A model generated the notes under the pieces. The model was given only the letters and a program-made list of their open reading frames with translations. It did not search any database and was not told the DNA's origin. A program made the translations under genes and the position numbers. Positions 39,195 to 51,164 of a stretch of DNA of 64,000 nt are shown one piece after another. Source of the stretch: Proteus vulgaris (GTDB lineage: Bacteria > Pseudomonadota > Gammaproteobacteria > Enterobacterales > Enterobacteriaceae); contig LR590468.1 in the NCBI GenBank assembly GCA_901472505.1, positions 3,323,501-3,387,500 on the forward strand, given 5' to 3'. The stretch's first letter is position 1. Each line of letters begins with the position of its first letter.

Positions 39195-40740
39195 TTATGG
39201 AATAGCAACTAAGCCTATTTCATAAAACCAATGTGTTGCAGGAACAAGCCAGAACTCAACCGCCAGCAAACCAAATAATGTCATTACGATAGTATATGGC
39301 AGTGCCATTACCACCATTCGTCCATAGGATAAACGGATAAGTGGAGATAATGCGGAGGTTAATAAAAATAAGAATGCAGCTTGGCCATTTGGTGTGGCGA
39401 CAGAAGGTAAGTTTGTCCCTGTATTAATAGCAACACCAATATGTTCATATTGTGATTGACTAATTAGTCCATCTTGTAATGCCGTTAAGGCTTCACTGAT
39501 ATAAACCGTACCGACAAACACGTTATCTGAAATGGCAGACAATAGACCATTAAATAGATAGAAGAGTGAGAGTTGTGAGGACTCTGAAGCTTGGAGAACA
39601 AACTGAATAATTGGACCGAATAATTGTTGGTCAATAATGACGGCGACAATGGAAAAGAATACTGTCAATAATGCAGTGAACGGTAATGCTTCTTCAAATG
39701 CTTTACCGAGCGCATGTTCTTCTGTAATACCACAAAATGCTGTTGCAAGAATGATAACAGATAAACCGATAATACCGACTTCTGCTAAATGAAATGCTAA
39801 AGCAACAATTAACCAGATCCCAATTAGTGCTTGAACCATCAGTTGTGCTTTTTCTTGAGAAGTGCGTTTTTTACTGTTTTTCTTATCATACTCGGTTAGA
39901 ACTTTACGAACTAAATCAGGTAGTTCAGCACCATAACCAAAAAGCTTAAAGCGCTCTACTAAATAGCACACAGCAAGACCTGCAAAGAAAACAGGAATAG
40001 TGACAGGTGACATTCGAATAAAGAAGGTCACAAAATCCCACTCTAAATGTTTTGCAATAATCAGGTTTTGGGGTTCACCTACCATGGTCATTACGCCACC
40101 TAATGCAGTACCTACACCAGCATGCATCATTAAGCTACGTAAAAAGGCACGGAATTGTTCTAATGTTTGTTTTTTCTCTGCGGTATCAATAAATCCATCA
40201 TTATTTAGCTCTGTTCCTGCTTGGTTAGAAGCAAAATTATGATAAATAGAGTAAAAACCGAGAGAAACACTGATCACAACAGCGATAACGGTTAAAGCAT
40301 CTAAAAAGGCAGATAAAAATGCACTTGCAAAGCAAAAGGCGATAGACAATATTCGTTTAGAACGAATGGATAAAAGCAATTTGGTAAAAGCAAAAAGCAA
40401 TAATTGTTTCATAAAATAAATACCCGCAACCATAAAGACCAGAAGTAAAATAACTTCAAGGTTGTTGGCAATTTCATGACCAATTTGTTTTTGGGCTAGT
40501 CATTCCAATAATGACGGCCTCAATGGCAAGTAATCCTCCGGGTTGTAATGGGTAACACTTTAACGCCATAGCTAGTGTAAAAATAAATTCTACAACTAAT
40601 AGCCAACCGGCGACAAAAGGGTCAACAAAGAAAAAAATCAGTGGGTTGATAATTAAAAAAGTAAGAATAGCAAGCTTATACCAATCGGGAGAATTTCCCA
40701 TAAAGTTCTTTAGTAATGCTTGTCTTATACTCATATCCAT
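39195..40740 (-). pseudogene. nhaB: Na+/H+ antiporter NhaB (one frameshift)
   Basis: Sodium-proton antiporter of the inner membrane, about 12 segments. The N-terminal part ([57 protein letters not shown]) and the rest from [21 protein letters not shown] are in different frames. One extra base in the T5 run at 40488-40492 causes this; removing it restores [18 protein letters not shown] and about 514 residues, the expected length. Sequencing error is likely. Divergent from fadR, as in E. coli. Start 40740 chosen by alignment. Confidence 0.9.
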
Positions 40741-40973
40741 TAGGTTTCTCATCCTCCAAACAGAGATTTTAAGCGCTATCATGCGCGATCTAACCATAGT
40801 ACGCGTTAATTGCTGTGAAATTAAGCGTGTTAGTAATAATAAATTGATAAAACTGCATCAGGTTTTATGATGCCACTCACTATTTAATGATGGTTGAGCT
40901 ATATCAAAATTACGCATTCTGATATTATCTTTTTCATTATTAGCAGAAAAATCGCTACGGAAGAAATAAAAAT

Positions 40974-41693
40974 ATGGTTATTAAGGCTCAAAGCCCCGCA
41001 GGTTTTGCGGAAGAGTATATTGTTGAAAGCATCTGGAATAATCGTTTTCCTCCTGGTTCTATTTTACCAGCAGAACGTGAACTATCTGAATTAATAGGTG
41101 TAACAAGAACTACATTAAGAGAAGTATTACAACGCCTTGCTCGTGATGGATGGTTAACGATTCAACATGGAAAGCCAACGAAAGTAAACAATTTCTGGGA
41201 AACATCAGGCCTTAATATTCTTGAAACCGTGGCACGTCTCGATCACGATCGAGTACCGCAACTCATTGATAATTTATTAGCAGTACGAACTAATATTTCA
41301 GCTATTTTTATCCGTACTGCATTCAGAAGTAACCCTGAAAAATGTATCGAGGTTTTAAATCATCAGCTAACAACAGAAAATAGTGCTGATGAGTTTAGTG
41401 AGTTGGATTACAACATTTTTCGTGGTTTAGCTTTCGCTTCAGGAAATCCGATTTATGGTCTTATCTTAAATGGTTTGAAAGGTTTGTATACGCGTGTTGG
41501 CCGTTACTATTTTTCAAATATCCAAGCTAAAGAGCTTGCATTAGCATTCTATAAAAGACTTGCCACGTTGTGTGAACAAAAAGATGTTGAACATGTAATG
41601 GAATGTGTTCGTCAATATGGTAAAGACAGTGGGATTATTTGGCAAAGTTTACAATCACCACTCCCAAGTGATTTGGAAGAAGTTAAACGCTAA
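40974..41693 (+). CDS. fadR: fatty acid metabolism regulator FadR
   Basis: A 239-residue GntR-family regulator: represses beta-oxidation genes and activates fabA/fabB until released by long-chain acyl-CoA. The N-terminal winged HTH ([45 protein letters not shown]) is nearly identical to E. coli. The acyl-CoA domain follows ([25 protein letters not shown], residues about 140-165). Divergent from nhaB. Confidence 0.97.
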   Translation: MVIKAQSPAGFAEEYIVESIWNNRFPPGSILPAERELSELIGVTRTTLREVLQRLARDGWLTIQHGKPTKVNNFWETSGLNILETVARLDHDRVPQLIDNLLAVRTNISAIFIRTAFRSNPEKCIEVLNHQLTTENSADEFSELDYNIFRGLAFASGNPIYGLILNGLKGLYTRVGRYYFSNIQAKELALAFYKRLATLCEQKDVEHVMECVRQYGKDSGIIWQSLQSPLPSDLEEVKR

Positions 41694-41721
41694 TTTTTAC
41701 TGTTTTTTCAGAATAGAAAAG

Positions 41722-41759
41722 ACCAGTATCCTCATTGAGTTGTGATACTGGTTTTTTTA
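41722..41759 (+). terminator. terminator of fadR
   Basis: Stem ACCAGTATC / GATACTGGT with a 12-base loop and seven T. Confidence 0.88.
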
Positions 41760-42166
41760 TGTGGTTAAAAAGAACAATGTTTCATTTTTTAGGCAATGCT
41801 TTAAATAGGTTAATTTTAGTAAAAAGAGTTACCAAAGTGAGTTAATTAAAAAATTATAATCTACAATTCGATTTGTATTTAGGTTTTTATAAATTTTATA
41901 TTCCCATCCTTTACAGATTAAATTCTCTTCAAAGTAAATTAATTTATTTATCAATATTTTTATAATTTATCGATAAAAACGTATCGTATTGATTTTAATT
42001 GTTAATTTAATAATACTTATTAAAAATTACTTACTTAATAATAGCTAAATGTGACTTAACTCTAAAATTTGCTTTTTTATTAGTCTAGATGATTATTCTA
42101 TATTGGCTTTTTGTGTATGGAATATTATTCTTATGTTATATCAATGTAAATTATTGGAGTCTTGCC
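41760..42166. other. AT-rich region upstream of dadA
   Basis: About 400 bp without a gene; A/T-tract rich. It presumably holds the dadAX promoter, which in E. coli is controlled by Lrp and CRP. No sharp site is visible. Confidence 0.4.
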
Positions 42167-43474
42167 ATGAAAGTAATTATCTTAGGTGGCGGCGTTATTG
42201 GTGTAACCAGTGCGTGGTATCTTGTGCAACAAGGTCATGAAGTCATTGTTGTTGATAGACAAAGTAGTGCGGCAGAAGAAACAAGTGCTGGCAATGCTGG
42301 TCAAATATCTCCAGGGTATGCAACTCCTTGGGGAGCACCAGGCATTCCGATAAAAGCGATAAAATGGATGTTTCAAAAGCATGCTCCCTTAGCCATTAAA
42401 CCGGACGGTTCACTTTTCCAATTGCGTTGGATGTGGCAAATGTTACGTAATTGTGATGCATCACATTACACTATGAATAAAAGTCGCATGGTGCGTATTG
42501 CTGAATATAGCCGTGATTGCATCCGTCAGTTGCGTCAAGATACAGGAATTGAGTATGAAGGGCGCCAAGGCGGGACTCTTCAACTTTTCCGTGATCAAAA
42601 ACAATTTGATAATGCAGCCAATGATATTGCTGTCTTAAAACAAGAAGGTGTTTGCTTACGAATTATTGACGGCGGATCAACTTAAATTAGCAGAGCCTGC
42701 ACTAGAGCATGTGAGCCATAAACTTACGGGTGGTTTGCGTTTGCCGAACGATGAAACAGGTGATTGCCAAATTTTTACGAAAAAGCTCGCTAAAATGGCA
42801 GAAGATGCCGGTGTGACATTCTTATTTAATAAAGAAATCAAACATTTGTTATTCGATGGTGATAAAGTAGCGGGCGTTCAATGTCACGATGGATTACTCA
42901 CTGCAGATCACTATGTTGTTGCAATGGGCTCTTACTCAACAGAATTTTTGAGAAATAAAGTTGCCATTCCTGTTTATCCGCTTAAAGGTTATTCACTCAC
43001 GATGCCGATTATTGATGCTTCAAGAGCACCCACATCAACTATTCTAGATGAAACCTATAAAATTGCAGTGACGCGTTTTGATGAACGAATTCGTGTCGGC
43101 GGAATGGCTGAAGTCGTCGGTTTTAATTTGAATGTTTTAAAATCACGCTGTGAAACATTAAAAATGGTTGTACAAGATCTCTATCAAGGTGGGGGGGGAT
43201 ATAGAGAAAGCCACATTCTGGACAGGACTAAGACCTATGACACCAGATGGTACGCCTATTGTCGGGCCAACGGCTTATCGTAATTTATCTTTAAATACGG
43301 GGCATGGCACATTAGGTTGGACAATGGCATGTGGCTCCGGACAATTATTGGCTGATTTAATTTTCAGGAAATAAACCTGCCATTGCCGCTGATGATCTTT
43401 CGGTATTTCGGTATATCGATGGCTTTAATACTAAATTGCTCTTACCTGGGCAAAAACTTGATGCAGCTTACTAA
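42167..43474 (+). pseudogene. dadA: D-amino acid dehydrogenase small subunit DadA (three frameshifts)
   Basis: FAD-dependent D-alanine dehydrogenase of alanine catabolism, membrane-associated. The FAD-binding [13 protein letters not shown] is at residues 7-19 after ATG 42167 (GGAG upstream). Other family motifs: [39 protein letters not shown] and [16 protein letters not shown]. Three single-base insertions break the frame: TTT at 42651-42653, a G8 run at 43191-43198 and TTTT at 43361-43364. Repaired length is 434 codons, as for functional DadA. Sequencing error likely. Followed 13 bp later by dadX. Confidence 0.92.
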
Positions 43475-43487
43475 TTGAGGAAAAAAC

Positions 43488-44600
43488 ATGTCCAGACCAG
43501 CAAAAGTAACCATTAACCTCGATGCATTAAGCCATAATCTGTCTGTTATTAAAGAGAGAGTAAAAGGCAGTAAGGTGTGGTCTGTTGTAAAAGCAGATGC
43601 TTATGGACATGGATTATCCTGTGTTTGGCCAGCATTAAGTCATACCGATGGCTTTGCATTAATTGAATTAGACAAAGCCATAATGCTAAGAGAGCAAGGG
43701 TGGGTCGGCCCTATTCTTTTACTTGAAGGTTTTTTTAAGCCAGAAGACGTTTATTTATTAGATCGTTATTCTCTAACGGCAACGATTCACTCAGATTGGC
43801 AATTTGATGCCATAGAAAAGGCACAATTAGAACGCCCCGTTAATATCTATCTTAAACTGAATAGTGGAATGAATCGGCTAGGTTATCGACCAGATGCTTA
43901 TAAAGAAGCTATTGTTCGTGCAAAGAGTATTAAAAATATTGGCTCTATTATCCAAATGTCGCATTTTGCTAATGCAGATACAGGGCTGAATATGGACGCG
44001 CAAAAAGCGGTAATTAATCAAGCTATGATAGATGAATTACCCCGATGCTTAGCAAATTCGGCAGCAACGCTATTTAACCCTGAAACATATCAAGATTGGG
44101 TGCGTCCAGGCATTATTTTATATGGTGTTTCGCCGTCAGGTGTTTGGTTAGATATTGCTGATTTTAATTTACAGCCAGTAATGACATTTAATAGTGAAAT
44201 CTTGGCAATTCAACAAGTGAAAAAAGGTGAGCAGATAGGCTATGGCAGCCGATATACCGCTGAACGTGATATGCGAATAGGGGTTGTTGCCTGTGGTTAT
44301 GCCGATGGTTATCCAAGACATGCGCCAGATGGCACACCGGTTATTGTTAATGGACATAAAACACAATTGGTGGGACGTATTTCGATGGATATGTTAACTG
44401 TTGATATTACGGATTTACATGATGTTAATTATGGTAGCCCAGTTGAGTTATGGGGAGAGCAACTGCCTGTTGACGATGTTGCAACGGCATGTGGCACTAT
44501 TGGTTATGAGTTACTGTGTGCTGTCGCTCCTCGAGTCGCTGTTGAAGTGATGATAAATCTACCTAATTCCACTTTTTCTGATCTAAATGAAAGTTGTTGA
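43488..44600 (+). CDS. dadX: catabolic alanine racemase DadX
   Basis: PLP-dependent racemase that converts L-alanine to D-alanine for DadA. 370 residues. The PLP lysine lies in VWSVVKADAYGHG (Lys near 35). The catalytic Tyr region includes IGYGSRYTAERDMRIGVVACGYADGYPR, and VGRISMDMLTVD follows. The dadX assignment over biosynthetic alr comes from similarity (FALIELDKAIMLREQGW, WVRPGIILYGVSPSG) and from the dadA neighbour. Ribosome-binding site GAGGAAAA before the ATG. Confidence 0.94.
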   Translation: MSRPAKVTINLDALSHNLSVIKERVKGSKVWSVVKADAYGHGLSCVWPALSHTDGFALIELDKAIMLREQGWVGPILLLEGFFKPEDVYLLDRYSLTATIHSDWQFDAIEKAQLERPVNIYLKLNSGMNRLGYRPDAYKEAIVRAKSIKNIGSIIQMSHFANADTGLNMDAQKAVINQAMIDELPRCLANSAATLFNPETYQDWVRPGIILYGVSPSGVWLDIADFNLQPVMTFNSEILAIQQVKKGEQIGYGSRYTAERDMRIGVVACGYADGYPRHAPDGTPVIVNGHKTQLVGRISMDMLTVDITDLHDVNYGSPVELWGEQLPVDDVATACGTIGYELLCAVAPRVAVEVMINLPNSTFSDLNESC

Positions 44601-44649
44601 TAATCACTAAACTAGAATAAGCTTAAATTTATTTTGATTTGGTGATCCT

Positions 44650-46953
44650 ATGAGTAACGGCATTGCATTGCGTGTGAAAGGTAAGGTTCAAGGCGTTGGC
44701 TTTCGTCCATTTGTTTGGCAATTAGCACACCGCTTTGGTTTATTAGGGCAAGTGAGTAATGATAGTTTAGGTGTATTGGTACATTTAACCTCTTCACCTA
44801 AAAACGCACTGTTTATCGAAGCACTACAAGCAGAATGTCCCCCATTGGCACGCATTGAACGTATAGAAGAATCACCCTATCAATGGGAACAAATACCGAC
44901 AGATTTTATTATTGTAAAAAGCGGTGGCGGTGAAATGGATACACAAGTGGTACCTGATGCCACGACTTGCCAAGCGTGTATTGATGAATTGTTTGATCCT
45001 CAAAACCGTCGTTATCACTATCCTTTTATTAACTGCACACACTGTGGTCCCCGTTTCACTATTATAAAAAAAATGCCTTATGATAGGCCATTTACCTCAA
45101 TGTCTGAATTTCCATTCTGTCCAGAATGTCAACATGAGTATGAAGATCCCGCGGATAGACGGTTTCATGCTCAGCCTAACGCATGTCCTGTTTGTGGCCC
45201 TCATATCTGGCTTGCGAATAATCTTGGTGATGAACTAGCAATAAAAGAGCATGCATTAGCTCAAGTTTGTGAAGCGCTACTCGCTGGAAAAATTGTTGCA
45301 GTTAAAGGCATTGGTGGTTTTCATTTAGTGTGTGATGCACGTAATAATGAGAGCGTTGCATTATTACGAAAACGTAAATATCGACCTGCTAAGCCATTAG
45401 CAGTGATGATAACGGATATTGAGCAAATTAAAGAAGATAAGCATGATCTGCATTTTCGTTTAGCTGCAATTAAAGCACTACAAAGCACTGCTGCACCGAT
45501 TGTGTTAGTTCCGAAAACAGTTGCACCTCAATTGAGTGAGCTTATTGCTCCAGGCTTGTCTGAAATAGGTGTAATGTTACCAGCAAACCCATTGCAACAC
45601 CTATTAGCGCGTGGTACGCATATTCCGCTTGTGATGACATCAGGAAATGCATCGGGTCACACCCCCGCATTAAGTAACGAAGAGGCCTTAATGCAATTGC
45701 GTGATATCGCAGATTTGTTCTTGATGCATAATAGAGAGATTATACAGCGAGCTGATGATTCATTAGTGCGTATTGAAGATAAACAGAGTGTTATGATCCG
45801 CCGTTCCCGAGGCTATGTTCCTGATGCGATTTCGTTACCTGATGGTTTTGAGTCACAACCCTCGGTACTTGCAATGGGAGGCGATCTTAAAAATGTATTT
45901 TGTTTATTACGTCAGCACCAAGCCATTATGGGACCCCATTTAGGGGATCTTGATGATTTAAGTGTGCGACAACAACTGATAAAATCATTAGATCTTTTCC
46001 AGCAAATTTATCGCTTTACACCCAAAGCCATTGCGATAGATGCACATCCTAACTACGTTAGTCATCAGTTAGGTAAACAATTCGCTCAAGCGCAAAATAT
46101 CCCTGTTATTAACGTTTCTCACCATCATGCGCATATTGTTTCTTGCCTTGCCGAACATGGACATACTCATCAGCAAGGTGCTGTAGTAGGTATTGCACTT
46201 GATGGTTTAGGTTATGGGCAAGATGGCTCTTTATGGGGCGGAGAATGTTTGTTGGTGGATTACCAAAAATCACAACGGATTGGAGGGCTTCCTGCGGTTG
46301 CAATGCCAGGGGGAGATCTGGCTTCTATTCAACCTTGGCGAAACTGGTTCGCACATTTAGCTACTTTTTCTAAAAATTGGCAAGGTAGTGTTATCACCCA
46401 ATTGATACCTAGTCATGATTTGCAAATATTAAGTAAAGCAGTTGAGCGCGGTTTGAATTCACCAAAAGCGTCTTCTTGTGGCCGCTTTTTTGATGCGGTT
46501 TCAGCATCTTTAGGATTAGCACCTAAAGAAATAAGTTGGGAAGGTGAAGCCGCATGTTACTTACAAACAGCAGCATTAGCGTGTCAAAAAGAAAAACAAA
46601 CGGAAATTATTAAGCAATATGGGCATTTAATGCCTATAAAAAATAATGTGCTCGATCTATCTGTTTTTTGGTCACAATGGGAAAATGTAAAGCTTAATGT
46701 CAGTGAAAAGGCATGGCTATTTCATTATTTATTAGCTGAAAGTTTGGGCAATATTGCATTGCAATATGCTGATGAACATCAGATTGATACCATTGTACTT
46801 ACGGGAGGTGTGTTAAATAACACATTACTCAAACATCTGTTTAAGAAAAAATTAAATAATAAAAAAGTACTTATCCCTATGATATTACCCGTTGGAGATG
46901 GTGGTATTGCATTAGGGCAAGCGTTGATTGCTACACATTTAATGCAAAACTAA
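44650..46953 (+). CDS. hypF: carbamoyltransferase HypF (hydrogenase maturation)
   Basis: Makes the carbamoyl group that becomes the cyanide ligands of NiFe hydrogenase. 767 residues. In order: acylphosphatase domain (GKVQGVGFRPFVWQLA, 10-25), two zinc fingers (TTCQACIDE with CTHCGPRF; FCPECQHEY with ACPVCGPH, about 105-180), YrdC-like domain (VKGIGGFHLVCDA, KRKYRPAKPLAVM) and Kae1-like C-terminal domain (VSHHHAHIVSCLAEHG, ALDGLGYGQDGSLWGGE, LTGGVLNN). It is far from the hyp/hya genes, which are not in this window; solitary hypF is common. Confidence 0.96.
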   Translation: MSNGIALRVKGKVQGVGFRPFVWQLAHRFGLLGQVSNDSLGVLVHLTSSPKNALFIEALQAECPPLARIERIEESPYQWEQIPTDFIIVKSGGGEMDTQVVPDATTCQACIDELFDPQNRRYHYPFINCTHCGPRFTIIKKMPYDRPFTSMSEFPFCPECQHEYEDPADRRFHAQPNACPVCGPHIWLANNLGDELAIKEHALAQVCEALLAGKIVAVKGIGGFHLVCDARNNESVALLRKRKYRPAKPLAVMITDIEQIKEDKHDLHFRLAAIKALQSTAAPIVLVPKTVAPQLSELIAPGLSEIGVMLPANPLQHLLARGTHIPLVMTSGNASGHTPALSNEEALMQLRDIADLFLMHNREIIQRADDSLVRIEDKQSVMIRRSRGYVPDAISLPDGFESQPSVLAMGGDLKNVFCLLRQHQAIMGPHLGDLDDLSVRQQLIKSLDLFQQIYRFTPKAIAIDAHPNYVSHQLGKQFAQAQNIPVINVSHHHAHIVSCLAEHGHTHQQGAVVGIALDGLGYGQDGSLWGGECLLVDYQKSQRIGGLPAVAMPGGDLASIQPWRNWFAHLATFSKNWQGSVITQLIPSHDLQILSKAVERGLNSPKASSCGRFFDAVSASLGLAPKEISWEGEAACYLQTAALACQKEKQTEIIKQYGHLMPIKNNVLDLSVFWSQWENVKLNVSEKAWLFHYLLAESLGNIALQYADEHQIDTIVLTGGVLNNTLLKHLFKKKLNNKKVLIPMILPVGDGGIALGQALIATHLMQN

Positions 46954-47046
46954 AATGATTATAGGTAAAATAATACAAGTTTAGTTAATTGTGACTGAAA
47001 TAGGTTTTTGGTTGCTACTTTATTAATGACAATATGGAAAATTATC

Positions 47047-47799
47047 GTGAGTAATAAGAAGATTATCATTTCTTTAGCCGTTATTGCAGGACTTAGTACA
47101 CCAGTAGCATTCGCTGGAGAATGGTCACTTGGTGGTTCAGTCTTAGCGCAAATTACGCCTTATAAAGGGGCAAAATCAAAAGATTATTTATTACCAGTGC
47201 CACAAGTTAACTACCAATCAGAAAATTTTTATTTTGCGACATTAGCCGCAGGATATTACTTGTGGAATACCCCTAAAGACCAACTTTCTGTTGATTTACA
47301 CTATTATCCTCAAGCCTATAAGCCAAGTGATAGTGATGACGAACAAATGAAAAAATTGAATCGTCGTCGTGATACTATGATGGGAGGCTTTACTTATAAA
47401 CATCATGAATCATGGGGTAGCTTAAGAGCGATTGTGTCGGGTGATATGCTGGGTAAAAGTAACGGTATTATCGCTGATGCAGCCTATTTATATCCTTTCG
47501 AATTAGGTAATTGGTCTTTTCAACCTGGGGCGGGTGTTGTGTGGGAGAACAAAAAGCAAAACCGTTATGCTTATGGTATTACCCATGCAGAATCGCAACG
47601 TAGCGGTTTAGCTGAGTACCGTCCGAATGATAGTTGGAGACCTTATGTTGAGGTTTCTGCTAACTACAAATTTACCGAAAAATGGAACTTCTTTGCGATG
47701 GGGCGAGTTGACCACTTACCAAGCGAAGTGAAAGATAGCCCAATGGTGAATAAGTCTGTCACTGCGATTGTATGGACAGGTGTAACTTATACATTCTAA
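47047..47799 (+). CDS. MipA/OmpV family outer-membrane protein
   Basis: About 250 residues from GTG 47047; the frame also has ATG 47026. The signal peptide is SNKKIIISLAVIAGLSTPVAFA. The mature part alternates like a beta-barrel: WSLGGSVLAQITPYKG, FYFATLAAGYYLW, WSFQPGAGVVWENKKQNRYAYG and the C-terminal aromatic end VWTGVTYTF. MipA in E. coli scaffolds a murein hydrolase-synthase complex; other members are porin-like. Which applies here is open. Confidence 0.85.
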   Translation: MSNKKIIISLAVIAGLSTPVAFAGEWSLGGSVLAQITPYKGAKSKDYLLPVPQVNYQSENFYFATLAAGYYLWNTPKDQLSVDLHYYPQAYKPSDSDDEQMKKLNRRRDTMMGGFTYKHHESWGSLRAIVSGDMLGKSNGIIADAAYLYPFELGNWSFQPGAGVVWENKKQNRYAYGITHAESQRSGLAEYRPNDSWRPYVEVSANYKFTEKWNFFAMGRVDHLPSEVKDSPMVNKSVTAIVWTGVTYTF

Positions 47800-47843
47800 T
47801 TAAAGTATGTTTAACGCAGTTAATATTAAATAGACTATCAAAT

Positions 47844-47879
47844 AAAAAAAGCTTCGATTTAACCTCGAAGCTTTTTTTT
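47844..47879. terminator. bidirectional terminator between mipA-like gene and yeaD
   Basis: Stem AAAAAAAGCTTCGA / TCGAAGCTTTTTTT with a 7-base loop between convergent genes. Confidence 0.9.
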
Positions 47880-47903
47880 ATTTGTGTAATATGCGAGCAA
47901 TAT

Positions 47904-48788
47904 TTATTTTTCAGCAATATTCTTACGAACCCGTACCACCATCGATAAACGACCAGGATGAACATTATCTGGTTTTAATGGTTGGTGGATGCGAGCGGTT
48001 TCTACACAAGCCATTTTGCGATACCCACCAGCGCTCATATCTTTCATTGAGCTGGCGAGTTCTGCACCTGGATTCCAACATACCACATCACTATGGTGAT
48101 AATGATGAACCTCAATTGTGCGCTCCCAACCATCGTCACGAATAAGATTGAAATCGCCAGGCTCTGTGTAAAGCCTGTCAGTGCGTCCATTAAAGCGCAA
48201 TGCGGTTTCATCAGTATAAACTTCGTTGTCCGCTACCGTGTCAATGTAGTGGCCTCCTAAGCCAGTGACAGAGACATTATCAATATCACTTACATTAAAA
48301 TAAGAGTGAAGGGCGGCTGTCGCTTCATAATCACCATAAGATTCTAATTCTATCTCGCAAGTGGCGCCTAATTTAAAACGCGCAATAACGGTGAACGGGT
48401 GAGGCCAATATTTTTGTGTTTGTTGGCTCTCTTTGAGGGTCATTGTAATGAGCACACCATCATCTTGTTCTGTGTGTGCGCTAAATTCCCAAGGCAGAAT
48501 ACGTGCAAATCCATGACTCGGTGTACCTGCTGAAGCAAACCAAGGCCAGCAAATAGGAACGCCACCTCGAATTGCAATACCGGGAGTGAAAAGAGACGCG
48601 TCGCTTACCCAAAAGACAGGATGTTCTTGTGCGGGTTGCCAAGCAATTAAATGTGCGCCTTGAAGGCTGATAGCAGCGCGTACTTTAGGATGCGAAATAA
48701 CAAGGATAGGAAGCTCGCCTAATTGACGACGACTTAAGTAAGGTGATATTTGTTCAATAATCGGCAAAGAAAATATTTTCTCATTCAT
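47904..48788 (-). CDS. yeaD: D-hexose-6-phosphate mutarotase YeaD
   Basis: A 294-residue aldose-1-epimerase-fold protein that interconverts alpha and beta glucose 6-phosphate. Motifs: IRGGVPICWPWFA and SHGFARILPWEF (about 75-105), ALHSYFNVSDI with the catalytic His, and VVCWNPG. Downstream of gapA on the same strand, as in E. coli, with an intervening terminator. Confidence 0.93.
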   Translation of the reverse strand: MNEKIFSLPIIEQISPYLSRRQLGELPILVISHPKVRAAISLQGAHLIAWQPAQEHPVFWVSDASLFTPGIAIRGGVPICWPWFASAGTPSHGFARILPWEFSAHTEQDDGVLITMTLKESQQTQKYWPHPFTVIARFKLGATCEIELESYGDYEATAALHSYFNVSDIDNVSVTGLGGHYIDTVADNEVYTDETALRFNGRTDRLYTEPGDFNLIRDDGWERTIEVHHYHHSDVVCWNPGAELASSMKDMSAGGYRKMACVETARIHQPLKPDNVHPGRLSMVVRVRKNIAEK

Positions 48789-48850
48789 TATCTTATGACC
48801 TTATGTCACTGACTATTTCAATACAATAAACTGACTGGCTAAAAAATAAA

Positions 48851-48884
48851 AGAGCCACCCAAAGGTGGCTCTAAGCAATATCTT
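48851..48884 (-). terminator. terminator of gapA
   Basis: On the minus strand the stem AGAGCCACC / GGTGGCTCT is followed by a T-rich tract, about 30 bp after the gapA stop and before yeaD. Confidence 0.85.
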
Positions 48885-48901
48885 GATTTTCTAGGCTCTA
48901 A

Positions 48902-50241
<1,340 letters not shown>

Positions 50242-50679
50242 ATGACAGATAATGAAAAGAAAGTGAATATTTCAAGCAATAACAATCACCTTGATTTATC
50301 AACACTCAATGAAATGCAACGTTATGTGACGCAACAACACGGCACAGAACCTCCGTTTAGTGGTAAGTTATTACATAATCGTCAAACAGGGATTTATCAC
50401 TGTTTATGTTGTTCTGCTCCCTTATTTTATTCAGATACAAAATTTGATGCAGGATGTGGCTGGCCGAGTTTTTACCAACCCGTTAATAGTGATGCAATAC
50501 GCTATCTTGATGATTTTTCTCATAATATGAAAAGAACGGAAATACGTTGTCAGCAATGTGATGCACATTTAGGTCATGTTTTTAATGATGGCCCAGCCCC
50601 TACAGGAGAGCGCTATTGTGTTAATTCTGCTTCACTGTCATTTACGAACAGTGAGACGGGTGAAGAGCAGAAAGGTTAA
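50242..50679 (+). CDS. msrB: peptide-methionine (R)-S-oxide reductase
   Basis: Repairs oxidised methionine (R epimer). 145 residues. Zinc is held by CLCC near 54 and CQQC near 103. The catalytic Cys is in [13 protein letters not shown] (about 128). [12 protein letters not shown] is the family signature. GAGGTCCCT precedes the ATG. Divergent from gapA, as in E. coli. Confidence 0.96.
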   Translation: MTDNEKKVNISSNNNHLDLSTLNEMQRYVTQQHGTEPPFSGKLLHNRQTGIYHCLCCSAPLFYSDTKFDAGCGWPSFYQPVNSDAIRYLDDFSHNMKRTEIRCQQCDAHLGHVFNDGPAPTGERYCVNSASLSFTNSETGEEQKG

Positions 50680-50761
50680 TAATCATTAAGTTAACAAAAT
50701 AATAACAAGTGAAAAAACGATTCAGCTATTTTAAGTAATTATTTAGCTTATGGAGTAATCA

Positions 50762-51043
50762 ATGGAAGTTAATGAACTTATTTCGATGGTAACCCCTGAA
50801 ATTTATCAGCGTATTTCAACAGCAGTTGAATTAGGCAAATGGCCTGACGGCGTGGCATTGACAGATGAACAAAAAGAGCATTGCATGCAGATCGTTTTAT
50901 TATGGCAGGCAAAAAATAACCACACACCTGAACATATGACCGTGGGAACCAATGGGCAAATTACGATGAAAAGTAAGCAGGAATTAAAAGCCCAATTTCA
51001 AACTGAGCGCTTAGCCACATTAACCCCAATGGATGATGATTAA
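50762..51043 (+). CDS. yeaC: YeaC family protein (DUF1315)
   Basis: 93 residues, small and soluble: MEVNELISMVTPEIYQRIST, LTDEQKEHCMQIVLLWQAKNN, ending LTPMDDD. Matches the DUF1315/YeaC family by pattern and by position after msrB. Function unknown. Confidence 0.85.
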   Translation: MEVNELISMVTPEIYQRISTAVELGKWPDGVALTDEQKEHCMQIVLLWQAKNNHTPEHMTVGTNGQITMKSKQELKAQFQTERLATLTPMDDD

Positions 51044-51077
51044 TGCTGATAGTAATTGGAGAATTGGGTTGATAACC

Positions 51078-51125
51078 AAAGTGGTCATTTATTAATGATA
51101 ATAATTAATAATCGCCACTTTTTTG
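51078..51125 (+). terminator. terminator after yeaC
   Basis: Stem AAAGTGG / CCACTTT with a long AT-rich loop and T-run, between convergent yeaC and pncA. Confidence 0.6.
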
Positions 51126-51164
51126 CTTTGTCATTGTAAAAAAGTGGTCGTAAAAACCATAAAT